From the NCBI RefSeq assembly GCF_000002985.6, contig NC_003282.8:12462001-12526000 (forward strand): a stretch of DNA of 64,000 bases. The letters run 5' to 3'. Positions within the stretch are counted from its first letter, which is position 1; each line of letters begins with the position of its first letter. Both the position numbers and the translations under genes were made by a program. Below the pieces are notes generated by a model, which searched no databases, had not been told where the DNA came from, and saw only the letters and a program-made list of their open reading frames with translations. The DNA comes from Caenorhabditis elegans. Taxonomy: Eukaryota > Nematoda > Chromadorea > Rhabditida > Rhabditidae. Shown piece by piece: positions 22,910 through 38,668 of the stretch.

Positions 22910-24537
22910 TTAGTTCAACGCAAGCTCTCCCCGGAGCACTGTGACAGAAGGTCCGTTCAAAATCACACGGTCATCTTGAAGACGAATCCTGAATTGAGCT
23001 CCTCGAGTTGGAAAAGCCTACAAATCAAAATTATCATTGAAAAAGCTCCATAATGATAATTACCTGAAAAGCATACAACTCGTTCTTCCCGAGCATCTTC
23101 GACCAGAACGGTCCCATAACACATTGCGCAGATCCAGTTGCTGGATCCTCATCGATTCCAACCCACGGAGCAAAATAACGGCATGCATAGTCATATGGTT
23201 CATCAGAAGAATCCACAAATCCTTGAGCCATTGGATTTGATGGACGAAGAGAAATGGCAAGGCCCCTTACAAAACTTCCATCGTGAATCTCGAGCATTTT
23301 TGAGCAATCAATGCGAACGGCTTCAAGTTCAAATTTGGTGGTTTCTGGATCCACAATGACGATTAGTTTGCGAGATTTTGAAGAGTACACCACTGATTCG
23401 ATAATCATCTGAAATATGAGCTGATTGAAAAAGAAGGGACTGGATTACGATTTTTAAACGTGCATTTTTTGGATTTTCAGATGTAAAATTCCAGTTTTTC
23501 AGTAATAAATTTTAAGACGGTTGGACAATAATTTTCATACTTGAATTTATTTTAGACGAAAAGTTTCATGCTTTCAGGTATAGATTTACAAAAATTTTGA
23601 CGTATGTTATCAGATTTTCAGACACAAATTTCAGATTTACACACGTCAATTTCCTGGTTTTCAGGAGGAATTTTCCAGGTTTGTTGTCGTAAATGTTCAG
23701 ATTTTCAGAATAAAATACTTTTCACGAAAAATTATCGGAATAAGGCCTGCCTGCCTGCCTCGTGCCTACCACATTGCATGAACACCAAACACCGGAGTTC
23801 TAGCTAGGAAGGCACTTAAGCAGGTAGGCAGGCACTACCACACATACCCAATAAAACTACAAAAATTCACCTCAGTTGGAACAACGCACTTGATAACTTC
23901 AAACAGGAATGATGGTGCTTCGAACTGAAATTTCAATTTTCTCGAAAAGACTTTTGAAATATTTTATAAAATATTACCTCCGAAAAAATGCCCTGCAATG
24001 GATTTGGGGTATCATTGAACTTCACTGACGCCAAATCGTATTCGGGAAAATTCATCTCCACATTTCCTTTTTCATCTCTTTTTGCAATCAAAACTCCGGA
24101 TTGGGTATCGAATTTAATCTCCTTATTCACATTTCCAACTTCATTGAACAGAACGTGTGACGTTGCAAGAGTTGCGTGACCACACAACGGAACTTCAGTT
24201 TTTGGAGTAAACCAGCGTAGGGAAAACTGAGAGCAAGTCTTGAAGTCAGTTGAACCAATTGGAACTGGAAATGCTGTCTCGGAGAGATTGAATTCGGCAG
24301 CGATTTTCAAATACTCTTGGTCTTTAAAAACCTGGAAATAAAACTAAAACAATGATTAAAGATGGAGTGTCATCATTGGAAATTATAAATCAATTATTTT
24401 TAATTAAATACAAACCATATACTATGGTCCAAATTATTACTAATTACCTCTGGAATAAGACAAACTGCTGCAGGATTTCCTGCAAAACTCTTAGTTGTAA
24501 ATGCATCAACTATGAAAGACGGAAATTTTCTCGACAT
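22910..24537 (-). CDS. PhzF-like isomerase family protein, gene 2, unit 2 (316 aa)
   Basis: Exons 24537-24448, 24331-23978, 23924-23871, 23408-23064 and 23017-22910 repeat the gene at 15373-17000, with the same protein. Upstream of the ATG the minus strand reads TTTTAATTTTCAG, a normal nematode acceptor (SL trans-splicing or an intron). It is followed by about 1 kb of intergenic DNA unique to this copy, which should contain the original promoter. It is therefore taken as the functional parent of the pair. Confidence 0.92.
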
Positions 24538-24978
24538 CTGAAAATTAAAATTTAGAAATGAAGTAATTATAGAAGTTTGGCAGTTGTGTAGTGAATTTGA
24601 AAACTTGAAAAAAATAAAGTGCTTCAAGATGTTGACATTTAACTAGTTGTACCGATGAACAAAAAACAAAAAATATATATAAGGAGAAGAAAGATGACAA
24701 CACAACAGTCACGTTTCTCTATCTCTTCGTCTGAATCGGAAAAGGATACTTCTTATCAGAAAAATCTAATAAACCTTTCTAAGGTGATATCGGGTCAAAA
24801 ACATAGAGTTGAAACCAGTTGATTGAAATATTATGAAAAATATGCATATCAGGGTGGACGGCAATTCAAAGTTTTGGCAATTTTATAATTCGGCCGAAAA
24901 TTTAAAATTATAGATAATTTGAAAACTTGGCATTTGCCGATAGTCAAAAATAATACAACTCGGTGAATACGTGAATAC

Positions 24979-25184
24979 TAAACATTTTTGAATTTCTGAA
25001 AATTTTATTCAAAGTTTTGGTAATTGTCAAATTTACGAGAACATTTTGGCGTATTAGGTTGTGGAAGTGTTGTATTTATTTTGAAATAAATACAAAACTT
25101 CCACATCAATACGTCAAAATGTTCTCGTAAATTTGATAATTACCACAACTTTTAATAACATTTTCAGAAATTCAAAAGTGTTTA
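24979..25184. repeat. Palindromic MITE-like element, about 100-nt arms
   Basis: The left arm (TTTGAATTTCTGAAAATTTT ... TTTACGAGAACATTTTGGCG ... AATAAATAC-like loop) is matched by its complement on the right, around 25083-25184. The whole element can fold into one long hairpin with few mismatches. No open frame is present. Confidence 0.75.
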
Positions 25185-25578
25185 GAGTTTTTACAATTAA
25201 CAAAAAACCAATTGGTCAATTTTCAACATTTCAAGGTTATCCAGAAAACTTTTTAAAGTTTTCTCTTAATATTTGATAGTTGTTGCTACTCCACCTTTCA
25301 TATTTTGTTTTCAAATTGTAGTTCTCACCTTTAAACTCGAATAAAAACTTTCAAATAACATTTTCAGTAGCCAAAAACCTCCGAATCTTTCTTGATCAAA
25401 AAAGTGCCAATTATCTGGTTTTCTAGCTTGCTCTCTAAACCTATTTATAGGATATTATCTCATATTAGGTGCAACTCGAGAGCAATTTCTTCTCTAAAAT
25501 GTGCTTTTCTAAACCTGTGATTAATATATTTTTCGCGACGGCACGGCTTTCATTTGTGAACTTCCCTGTCTCCTAAAA

Positions 25579-27721
25579 ATGTTCACACTTCCGCCGGTTT
25601 TAAATTCTTCATATGTTGGAATTCACGGAAATTCGACTTTTATTAACTTTGAATTCTCATTTTACACACTTCCTATGCTTTTTCTATTAGTTCCAATACT
25701 TTATATTCCCATAACAATTATCATTATTTTGCGGATATTGGTCAAATTGTATTATGCCTTTAGAGATAGAAATAACAATGTATACTTGTTGAGTGCAATT
25801 AGTATTTCTCAGTGCATGGTGAGTTGGTTGGAAAAGTTGACATATTTTCAAGCCTACCTGCCTACGAGGCGGCCTATATATGCCTTGCAACATTCTTTTA
25901 TGGAGAGAAATTCGAATGATCTCAATTTTGTGATGGGATTTTCTCAGACAAATAATTCTTCGAGAACTTCAAATTTTCTCAGAGAACACAAATTTGATTC
26001 AATTTAGTTCTTCTTATTCAATTTAGTTCTTCTTATTCTCAAAATTCAACGACACAAACTATTTTTGAAAAACCTAAACTTTCTTTAAAAAAAAAGAAAT
26101 ATGACCGATTATTTTCAAGAAAACTTTAGAAAACTATTCATGACTTTTCATGCCTACATGCATGCCTACCTTAATGCCGTAGGTACGCGTGTAGGTACAA
26201 GGTAGGCCTACTTCGCCTTGTAGACTGGAGATTTTAACCATTTTTGGCCAGCTTGAATGTCATTCAATTTCCAGTGTCTTCTATTTTTTCTCGCCGATTT
26301 CTTATACCTCCGTCTACCAACATCTGGTTTGCTCACGAGTTGGTGTGCCAGTATCGAGCCTAATCGTTTCATAACAATTCTAACTATTTTCACATATCAT
26401 ATCAATTACTCCACGATGATTTTCCCATTTCTTGTGTCTATCATGCGTCTCATTTTGATAATTTCACCCAAGAATCACAAGAAAGTGAGTCAATTTGAGC
26501 TAGACACCATAATTATCCCAATTTTCAGTTTAACGGCCAGCTTCTTCGATTTTCTATCCCGTTCATATGTGTGTACCCAATAATTTTTACATTTTTCATG
26601 TTTCCAGCAATTGGATACTGTTCCTATGCGGCTTATCCATTCCCGTTTGGTGCAATCATTTTTAGAATTGAACGAACTTTTTTTGGGGTTAGAATTTAAG
26701 TTAAAAAAATCAATCACATACACAGAAAAAAACGTATAAAAATGCTTTATTGACTAGAAAATATTGAACAAAAAACCTGCAATACTTCCCAATTTTTTGG
26801 AAAAAGATAAATTTCAGCCAGAAATTCAGTTTTTTGTTTTTTACAAGTTTTTCAGCAAACTACTATTTTCAATTCAACCAATTTTTTTGACAATATCAAT
26901 TTTTTTCAAATAAGATTACCCTATTTTATTTCAGTTAGTCAACAATTTCTCCCTACTATTCAACACTTTATTCTGGATGACATGTTGTATTATAACCAAC
27001 TTTATATTATTATTGTTGCTCATAAAATCAAGATGCTTATTGAATGCTCAAACAAGATCGATGCATTCATATAAAGTGGAAGTCTCACTCAGTCTCACAA
27101 CATTTTCAATGATATTCTCATATCTTTCAAATGCGATGATTGTGGTAAATTATATGGTTTACAAGGGAAAACTTTGAACTTTAGTTTACACTTTTAGGAA
27201 TGAAAATTTACATAGACTAATAGTTCGTTTGGAAATTTTGAAATTAGCATTAAAAGTTGGTGGTTCTAATTTTACATAGATCTCCGAATGAAAGGCACAT
27301 TTTTGTTTTGTAAAGAGGAAAAGAGGAAAAATAGAACAATTTTGGAAAAAACAAGAAAAATCAAGAAATTCAAGTAGCGTTTGAATTTCATTTACACTAA
27401 AAACTAGGCTTTTAACCTGATGGAGGCGTTACGGAGGCGCTTCTAGACTGCCTCACCCTCGCGAAGGCATTTGAAGGCGCGAGCGTGCGTTGCTACCCCG
27501 CAAAACTCTTTTAAAAAATAACCCCTAAATATATTCACAATATCTCATATTTCTAGATATGCAGTTTCTTCTTCTGGAACTACACATCGTTGGCCATTAT
27601 GCTTCGCCCATTTGGTAATGATTTGGATACTTGCGTTGCACCTTGGGTCTTCTATCTAACTCATCCGGTTTTTCGGAAGAAAGTTGTTCAGAGAATATTT
27701 ATTTTTAGGCCTGACTCATGA
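25579..27721 (+). CDS. Seven-transmembrane chemoreceptor, probably class U (sru), 327 aa
   Basis: Exons 25579-25818, 26275-26484, 26529-26687, 26935-27144 and 27557-27721 join in frame to 327 residues. These nematode GPCRs are expected in chemosensory cilia. Visible class marks are GIHGNSTFINFEF near the N-terminus, LRLPTSGLLTSWCASIEPN in the second exon, FMFPAIGYC, and the C-terminal LRPFGNDLDTCVAPWVFYLTHP. The hydrophobic segments fit seven helices. Exon 4 is not split, unlike in the genes at 34-45 kb. AATAAA starts two bases after the stop codon. Class V is the alternative assignment. Intron 1 carries a CCTACCTGCC repeat and intron 4 a GC-rich stretch (27420-27500). Confidence 0.85.
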
Positions 27722-28183
27722 TAATAAAGTTTCGATTTATTTTCTATAAGTCCGCAGAGATTGAAAAGTGGCAAATTTGATTTTGCTTATTCCATAAAAG
27801 TTATCTCTACTTAATTAATTTTATCATGTTTTATGCAATTTTCAAAGTAATGTTGGTGCGCCAAAAAATTCTACTTAAGCTTGAAAATTTGAGATGAAAC
27901 TCTAAATTGTATGCAGTTATTTTGGTAATACAGCTTTCAAAACACAGAACTTGCATCTTTTGATCATTTCTAACAATGTAGCCTTCACCTAATTTTAGTT
28001 CCCAGAAGTTAACTCAGACGGATAATGAGCGTTTTAAATTTTTGAATTTCTGGTTTTGCCGCCAATACTTAACAAGAGCACACGCTATCTTGAGGAAAAC
28101 AACTACCTGAAAAGGGGCGTAGTCATTTAGTTCACACTTCTCTGTGCGTTTTTTTAAATAATGTTAGTTTCCAAAAATTTTTA

Positions 28184-28414
28184 GAGACCCGAAGAACTCG
28201 GGGGATGTCCAATTGGGGGGATTACCAACTCGGGGGACACGGTTTTAAAATTATTTTTTCTTGTTAATTCTCGCTCTATTGAGAAAAATACAGTTTTAAA
28301 ACCGTGCGGCAGTTGCAGAAATGGGCGTATTGCAAGCCACGGTTCTGTGGGCGGGGCCAATCCCCCGAGTTGGTAATCCCCCCAATTGGGCATCCCCCGA
28401 GTTCTTCGGGTCTC
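28184..28414. repeat. MITE with about 50-bp terminal inverted repeats
   Basis: GAGACCCGAAGAACTCGGGG at the left end is mirrored by CCCCGAGTTCTTCGGGTCTC at the right. The inverted repeat continues through CCAATTGGGGGGATTACCAA. The centre holds a second inverted pair (ACGGTTTTAAAA / TTTTAAAACCGT). AATTTTTAG-like sequence flanks both sides. It sits 380 bases upstream of him-6 and has no coding capacity. Confidence 0.85.
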
Positions 28415-28797
28415 AATTTTTAGAATTGTTTAAAAATAATAATGCCAACCCAAAGCACAAAATCCCTGCCTCTTAAGTGACAGTCTTCATTCTCCGAGTT
28501 TTGAATTCCAGGCGTGTGTGACGACTCATTCAAATTATTGTTTTTGTTTTTTTTTCAGATTCTCACTCAATTTTGAAATTTTCTGCGTTTCAAAAGGTTT
28601 TTTCGGAATATTTTTTAATTCTAAAGCTTCAAAAACTGAATTAAAAGAATTTTCTCCTAAAAAGTCGCCGAAGAAACGCAGAGAAAATCGGCAAAAGGCG
28701 GCAAACATTTTATTTTCAAATTTTATCCGCTTTCCCTTGTGTTTATCTTTATTTTCCCTCAATTTGCTTAACCGAAACGTCTGTTTTCAGAATATAA

Positions 28798-33140
<4,343 letters not shown>

Positions 33141-33374
33141 AAGATTGCTATGAATAGTAACTATTGAATTTTTAATAGAATGTTTCTGTAAATATTTTGC
33201 CTCTATATGTCCTTTTTTGTTGATCTTCTAGATTTTTTGTTTCCTTTTAAAGTCTTAAATCTTGCCAAATGAATCGTGTGTCATTTTTCAAAACCTGCAA
33301 GTGGACTACTATTCAATTTTATATAAAAAAGAAATTGGCAAGATGGAAATTGCCCTCAAAAAGATTAGTTATTC

Positions 33375-33500
33375 AATTATCCAATATATATGATATGATG
33401 TATGATATTATCATGTATGATGTATCATATCATATATACATGATATGATCCAATATATATGATATGATTATCCAATATATATGATATATTATTCAATTGT
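33375..33500. repeat. AT-rich minisatellite (TATATGATATGAT type)
   Basis: Repeats of CCAATATATATGATATGAT and close variants, with internal palindromes (ATCATATCATATATACATGATATGAT-like), run for about 125 bases downstream of him-6. Confidence 0.7.
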
Positions 33501-33659
33501 GTCAGGCGAATTTTCAGACATGGGTCCTGGCACGAGAGAAACTTTTGCGCTACAGTAACTTTCAACTCTCATCCTTGGAAGTCATTTTGATTATATTTGA
33601 AATCAAAACCAAATCTAAATAATTTCCATTCATTAAATTGTTAATTCTTATCGATGGAA

Positions 33660-33900
33660 ATTGTTTAGAGAAATTGGAGTTTTATGTATTTGCAGATAAA
33701 CTAAAACTGAAATTTCAGTCCATTTTTGAACGGGGGCTAACAATTTTTTGTGTTTATATTATTGTTCAGACATATTTGAGTGAATTTGTGAAGTTCAGAA
33801 AAATTTGGGTGTTTGGTTGTGAGGAAATTAATTTTTGGAAAATTGGAGTTTTTATTTATTGGCAGCTAAAATAAAACTGGAATTTCAGTCAATTTTGGGT
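33660..33900. repeat. Imperfect direct repeat, about 170-bp spacing
   Basis: The stretch AAATTGGAGTTTTATGTATT...GCAGATAAACTAAAACTG...AATTTCAGTC near 33670 is repeated as AAATTGGAGTTTTTATTTAT...GCAGCTAAAATAAAACTGG...AATTTCAGTC near 33840. The open frame across it has no protein character. Confidence 0.5.
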
Positions 33901-34207
33901 GTTTTGTATTCAATTAAAATCAATATAACTTCCATATTTAAATTTGTTATCCATGGAAAAATGTAATTTCTGATAGTCTGCCAATCCGATTAATTGAAAT
34001 TTATTTTTCCCGTGTTTTCGTTTTGCCTAGCTTATGAAATCAAAAATGAGTCAGGGTTGCTCAGCTGCTGTTCGGCTAGAATTTTTTTTCACAAATTTGT
34101 GAATGTTTTTCTCCAACTAAACCGAGCCTAGTCTCTAATTCAATTCATTCAGAATTTTTTATATTCATTCCATTCCATTTCATATCTCTCGACTTTTTGA
34201 AGTTACA

Positions 34208-35844
34208 ATGAATGAATCGAGTGACTCTAGTCCAGGAATTATAATCAACTTGAATTCCAATTATTCGAATTATCAATTTGACCCCTTTACTATTCCCGTA
34301 CTATTGAATATTATTCCATTTATTTATATTATTCCCACTTGCTTTGTTATTTTCCGAATTATTCAAGTTTATATTGTAAAAGGACTACGGAATAATGATG
34401 AGATTGTCAATAAAAGTGTTTTCTTGGTTATTATACTTTCACAGCTTTCGGTAAGATTTTACACCTATAATTGTCAAAAACACGAAATTAACATGAGTTC
34501 ACATCTTGGTAACTTTTGTTCAAATTACATTATCCAATAATTATTAAAAATTGAAGAAAAAGGTCTTCTGATCCACAAATTCAAAATTCTTTCGATATGA
34601 TAACTTCCGACCAATCAGAGTTTAGCTCCGCCCATTCTTTGAAGAATCAGCGCGCGGAATAGATCATTGGTTCAAAAATGAGGGGCAAGCCGTGATTAGT
34701 CTGAGGTTTTTTATCTTGAAGGAAATTCATGAGAATTTGCAAGAGGGATTTCTGATAGCGTTTGTAATTTTATATTCAGTAACACAATCTCAGATTTTGA
34801 AGATTGTCTCCGAACCCGTATCAGTTTTATCAGTTCAGCAATTACACAGTTGCTAGATAATTATCTGAATTTCAGTGTCTCTGCTTCTTCCTGTCCGACG
34901 TTCTGATTGTCCGGCTCCCCACAACTGGAATTCTGACTAAATGGTGTCAACAGCAACCAGCAAATCATATTCTAACAATCGTATTCACATCCCAAATATA
35001 TTTCGCCTATACTTTAATGATCTACCCGGTTTTGTTGATTGTAGTACGAATAACCCCGATTCAGTATCCACAAAGTCATCGAGAGGTTCGTTGCGATTCT
35101 AGTCTAATACTTTATTAGTTGAGAATTTAGATCAACTCGAAAATACTTGCCTATAGTATTCCATTCATTCACATCTACCCTATATTCTTCATACTCCACA
35201 TGATACCAGCTTTAGGGGTCTGCCGACAATTATGGAAACCATATCCATTTGGTTGTGCTTTTATACACTTTTATGGGTCTTGGCACGATGTAGGTTGACT
35301 TTACACGTCTGCATTTATTTCATATTTTCAGCTCAAAAACTCTCCATTTGAAGTGATAAATTCTGTTTTGTGGCTTATAATATTTCTAATTTGTAACTTC
35401 AAGCTTTATCAGAAAATTCAGAACTTGAAAGGGACTTCTCGTGGGTGAGCACAATTATTTTGAATTACATGGATGATTATCCTTCACTTACCATTCTATG
35501 ATCCGTCTCTTTTCAGCAACTCCAACGTGAATCAAAGTTCAAGATATCGCAGAGCTGAGATCTCACTGACACTGACTTCAGGTTCAATGATCCTAACATA
35601 TATTGTGAATTTTATATTTCAGGCAAGCTTGAACCAACCGAAAATCTGGAATTTACCTTTTTTTCAGGGAACTTTTATAATTAATTTCACTCTGATGACA
35701 TATAGTTCGTTCTTCCGTCCATATGGATATGATCTCGAGACATGTGTAGTTCCATGGATGCTCTATTTAACTCATCCAGCATTTCAAAAACGGAAAGAAT
35801 CAATCACTGTGACACCAAGTCTACAAAGAGAGAGGATTCCATAA
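34208..35844 (+). CDS. Seven-transmembrane chemoreceptor, probably class U (sru), 335 aa
   Basis: Exons 34208-34450, 34876-35085, 35131-35289, 35332-35444, 35517-35622 and 35668-35844 join in frame to 335 residues. Marks are GIIINLNSNYSNYQFDPFT at the start, VRLPTTGILTKWCQQQPAN, IPALGVCRQL and RPYGYDLETCVVPWMLYLTHP. The last intron (35623-35667) reads CAG|GCAAGC ... TTTCAG. The closely related gene at 40300 has an ordinary GT intron at the same place, so this is read as a GC-AG intron. It is 45 nt and lacks a stop, so retention would insert 15 residues. Intron 1 contains the CCAAT repeat (34611-34690). AATAAA follows at about 35896. Confidence 0.85.
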
Positions 35845-36537
35845 GTTTAAAATGTGTTTTTATTTCAGCAGCACATTTTTAGTATAGATGCATCTTAATA
35901 AAGTTTGAAAAATTCCACAAAAATATGTACATAGAAGAGGGAGAACAATTCTATTTTTCGTTCCAAAAAAGTCATTTTTACTATTTTACTACGGGAATTA
36001 CAAATTTAAAATTATATATGTCCTCGTAATCTGAGTTAATTTGGCTAAATGCAAAACCTGATTTCGATGAGATGATGAACGAGTAGAGCAGGAACAGATC
36101 ATTTTCAGAGAGACGCAATTTGAAATTTTTAAAACGATAATTGGCAAATAACTTCGATTGCCGCCCAACAGTGATTGAAAGTATTAAACTCTGACAAACA
36201 AATTTAATGTATTTTAATAATCCTGGAGTATGCTATAAATTCTTCATTACTCATATTGCCTTCTGACATTTGAAACGTGCATTGCACCTACAAGGAAACT
36301 AAATCTGAAGTCTGCCAAAAAATTAAATTAATATTAGTCGTTGTAATGTTGTTGGGGCAAAAAGTTAGTGGAGAAAATAACAAACTATTGCATTTTATTA
36401 CTACACTCTTGAAATCATTTACGCATTGCTTTAGTCAATAATTATGCAGCGCATGCCTTTGAAAATAATAATTACAGCGTCTGATGTGAATATTGAATTT
36501 TGAATATCACTCTCAAATTTTCGTTGGAATTGCAAAA

Positions 36538-38413
36538 ATGGTGAATGGACAACTTGGAGCCGTCGTGAATGAGAATCCAATCTACAAAGATTTTCAGTTC
36601 AATCCATTCACAATCGAATCGTTTTTGTCCTTTTCCCCTTTTATTTATATTATTCCTACTTTTGTGATTATTTTCCGCATTTTTCGAATATTTTTAAATA
36701 CTGTTTTATGGAAGAAAAAGTCACCTATTAACCATAGTGTATTTATAGTTTTGGTTTTGTCACAGATTTCAGTGAGTTTTTGGGCGCAAGTTTAGCGATT
36801 TACAGGCTACTAATTGTATAGCTTTTTGGATGCTTTTTTGAAAATTGAAAACAAAATTTTTTTGAAAAATTATAGTTCATCAAAGGGATTTTTATTGTTT
36901 TTTTTTTAGAAAATGAGCTGAAAAACCAAAAATCAATACCCTAAAAAGTGTTATGAATCGGTTTTCTTAAGAAGAAAAAATCAAGAACTTGACAAACCCT
37001 CGAGTTACGAATTGACATTTTCTTGCTACAAAATTAAAACCATAGTATGTTTGGGATAGTGCCGGATTACTGTAGCGGTACCGTAGTAGTATTTTTGTAA
37101 AGTACTGCTCTACCAGCCAGCATAAGACTGTCACGGGGCCCCTGTCTTTTAAGTGCCAATTCCATAAAAATTCCAGAGTCTTGGCTTCTTCCTCGCTGAC
37201 CTATTTGTCATCCGAATCCCACCATCTGGAATAATGACTTCTTGGTGTTATAACCAACCACCGAGTCATTTGTTGAATCTTCTCTTCAATACCCAAGCAT
37301 ATTTCAATTATTGTGTTATGCTATATCCAGTTCTCTTTTCAACTGTTCGTTTGGTAATCACCTACTTCCCAAATCGACACGAGGAAGTGAGTATATCTTC
37401 AAATTGAGCAAATAGTTTCTAGCTATATTTTCAGATAAATAGAAAAATATTGAAACGTGTCATCCCATTGATCCACGTTTACCCACTACCTATGTTATTC
37501 TTCATGTTTCCAGCTCTTGGAGTTTGCCGGCAACATCATTATCCTTATCGTTTAGGAGCTGTTTATGTTCATTTTATTGGATCATTTAATGGAGTAAAGA
37601 AGATGTTACAATTCTTTTTAAAAAATTAATATTTAGATTATGAGTGCACCAATTACAATTTTAAACTCGGCTATTTGGCTAACAGTCTGTTTGATTTTAA
37701 ATTGGATACTATATAGAAAACTAAGAAAAATTAAGCTGTCACAGAGGTTTAAAAAAAAACATTTTCGATTTGAAGAACTTTTCTTTCAGCATATCTCAAT
37801 TGAGCCAAGTCGGAAAAAGCAGAAAAATTGAAATATCATTGTCACTTACTACAACTGCAATGTTTTTCGCATACACTACCAATTTATTCTTTTTGGTATG
37901 TCATTTTTAAATTATTAATTCAATTCTAAAACACAGATTTTAAGGGAAATTTAGTTGCAATCGTAGAGTTAGTAAAATATATCGAAATCAAAGGTTCAGT
38001 AGCTTGAATTGGATTCAGAAATACCACAAAATAAAAATGAGAAAAATCGAGCAAGATTAAAAATCCTACTAACTGTTTAACTGGTGATACTTTTTTATAG
38101 TTCACAATTTTTTGACCAACTCGAAATTATCTATCATTCTGTTTTTGAAAGTTTTTTCATCGTTGTATCCTTTTTTGTAAAATTGACAGGCACAAAATAA
38201 ACTCAAAATTTTGAAAATTTAATTGAATTTTAGGGTTCATTCATCATTGACTACAATATCGCCACGTATCTTGTGGTTTTCCGTCCCTTTGGTTATGATT
38301 TGGAGCTGTGCGTTGTTCCGCTGGTATTTTATTTCACTCATCCGGCATTCAAGAGGAAAAAGTCAGAGTCAAGAATTTCTGTGAACCCGAGGAATCCTGG
38401 ACTGTCTACGTGA
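36538..38413 (+). CDS. Seven-transmembrane chemoreceptor, probably class U (sru), 332 aa
   Basis: Exons 36538-36771, 37177-37386, 37435-37593, 37637-37746, 37790-37895 and 38234-38413 join in frame to 332 residues. Marks are FQFNPFTIESFL, IRIPPSGIMTSWCYNQP, FPALGVCRQ and FRPFGYDLELCVVPLVFYFTHP. The start chosen (MVNGQL) aligns with the short N-termini of its neighbours; an in-frame ATG at 36493 would add 15 residues. Exon 2 starts SLGFFLAD where the paralogues have CLCFFLSD, so a Cys is lost there. Two large introns separate the ends from the core. A 27-bp repeat with six AATAAA boxes lies about 100 bases downstream. Confidence 0.83.
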
Positions 38414-38510
38414 AATATGTACAGTGATGTTTTACGAAAATAGTGCAAATTTAAATAAAACTGCTTCTACTTCATCCATAAAAATTTGTCTAATTATACA
38501 GCATACCCAC

Positions 38511-38668
38511 AATAAAGTACTATGTATTACCGTATACAATAAAGTACTATGTATTACCGTATACAATAAAGTACTATGTATTACCGTATACAATAAAGTA
38601 CTATGTATTACCGTATACAATAAAGTACTATGTATTACCGTATACAATAAAGTACTATGTATTACCGC
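38511..38668. repeat. Tandem repeat, 27 bp, six copies
   Basis: The unit AATAAAGTACTATGTATTAC-CGTATAC begins at 38511, 38538, 38565, 38592, 38619 and 38646, and the last copy diverges at its end. The copies are identical otherwise. Each contains AATAAA, AGTACT and GTATAC. The array lies 98 bases after the stop of the sru gene ending at 38413, so it could act as a cluster of poly(A) signals for that gene. The period is a multiple of three, which creates spurious open frames on both strands. Confidence 0.95.

Larger units (their letters stand above)
17007..24543. repeat. Tandem duplication, unit 2 (7,537 bp)
   Basis: Second copy of the 9470-17006 block in the same orientation. Its left edge is the A-run after the ATG of PhzF gene 2. 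Its right edge is the A-run at 24541, where sequence unique to this copy begins (AAAATTAAAATTTAG). This copy holds a 5'-truncated igdb-1 and the PhzF pair linked to its original upstream DNA. Confidence 0.97.

Noticed and set aside
33638-33874. 78-codon plus-strand frame
   Set aside because: Covers an imperfect direct repeat of intergenic DNA, with no splice sites or protein features.
38511-38668. CRISPR-like array
   Set aside because: Head-to-tail copies without spacers in a eukaryotic genome; it is a minisatellite.
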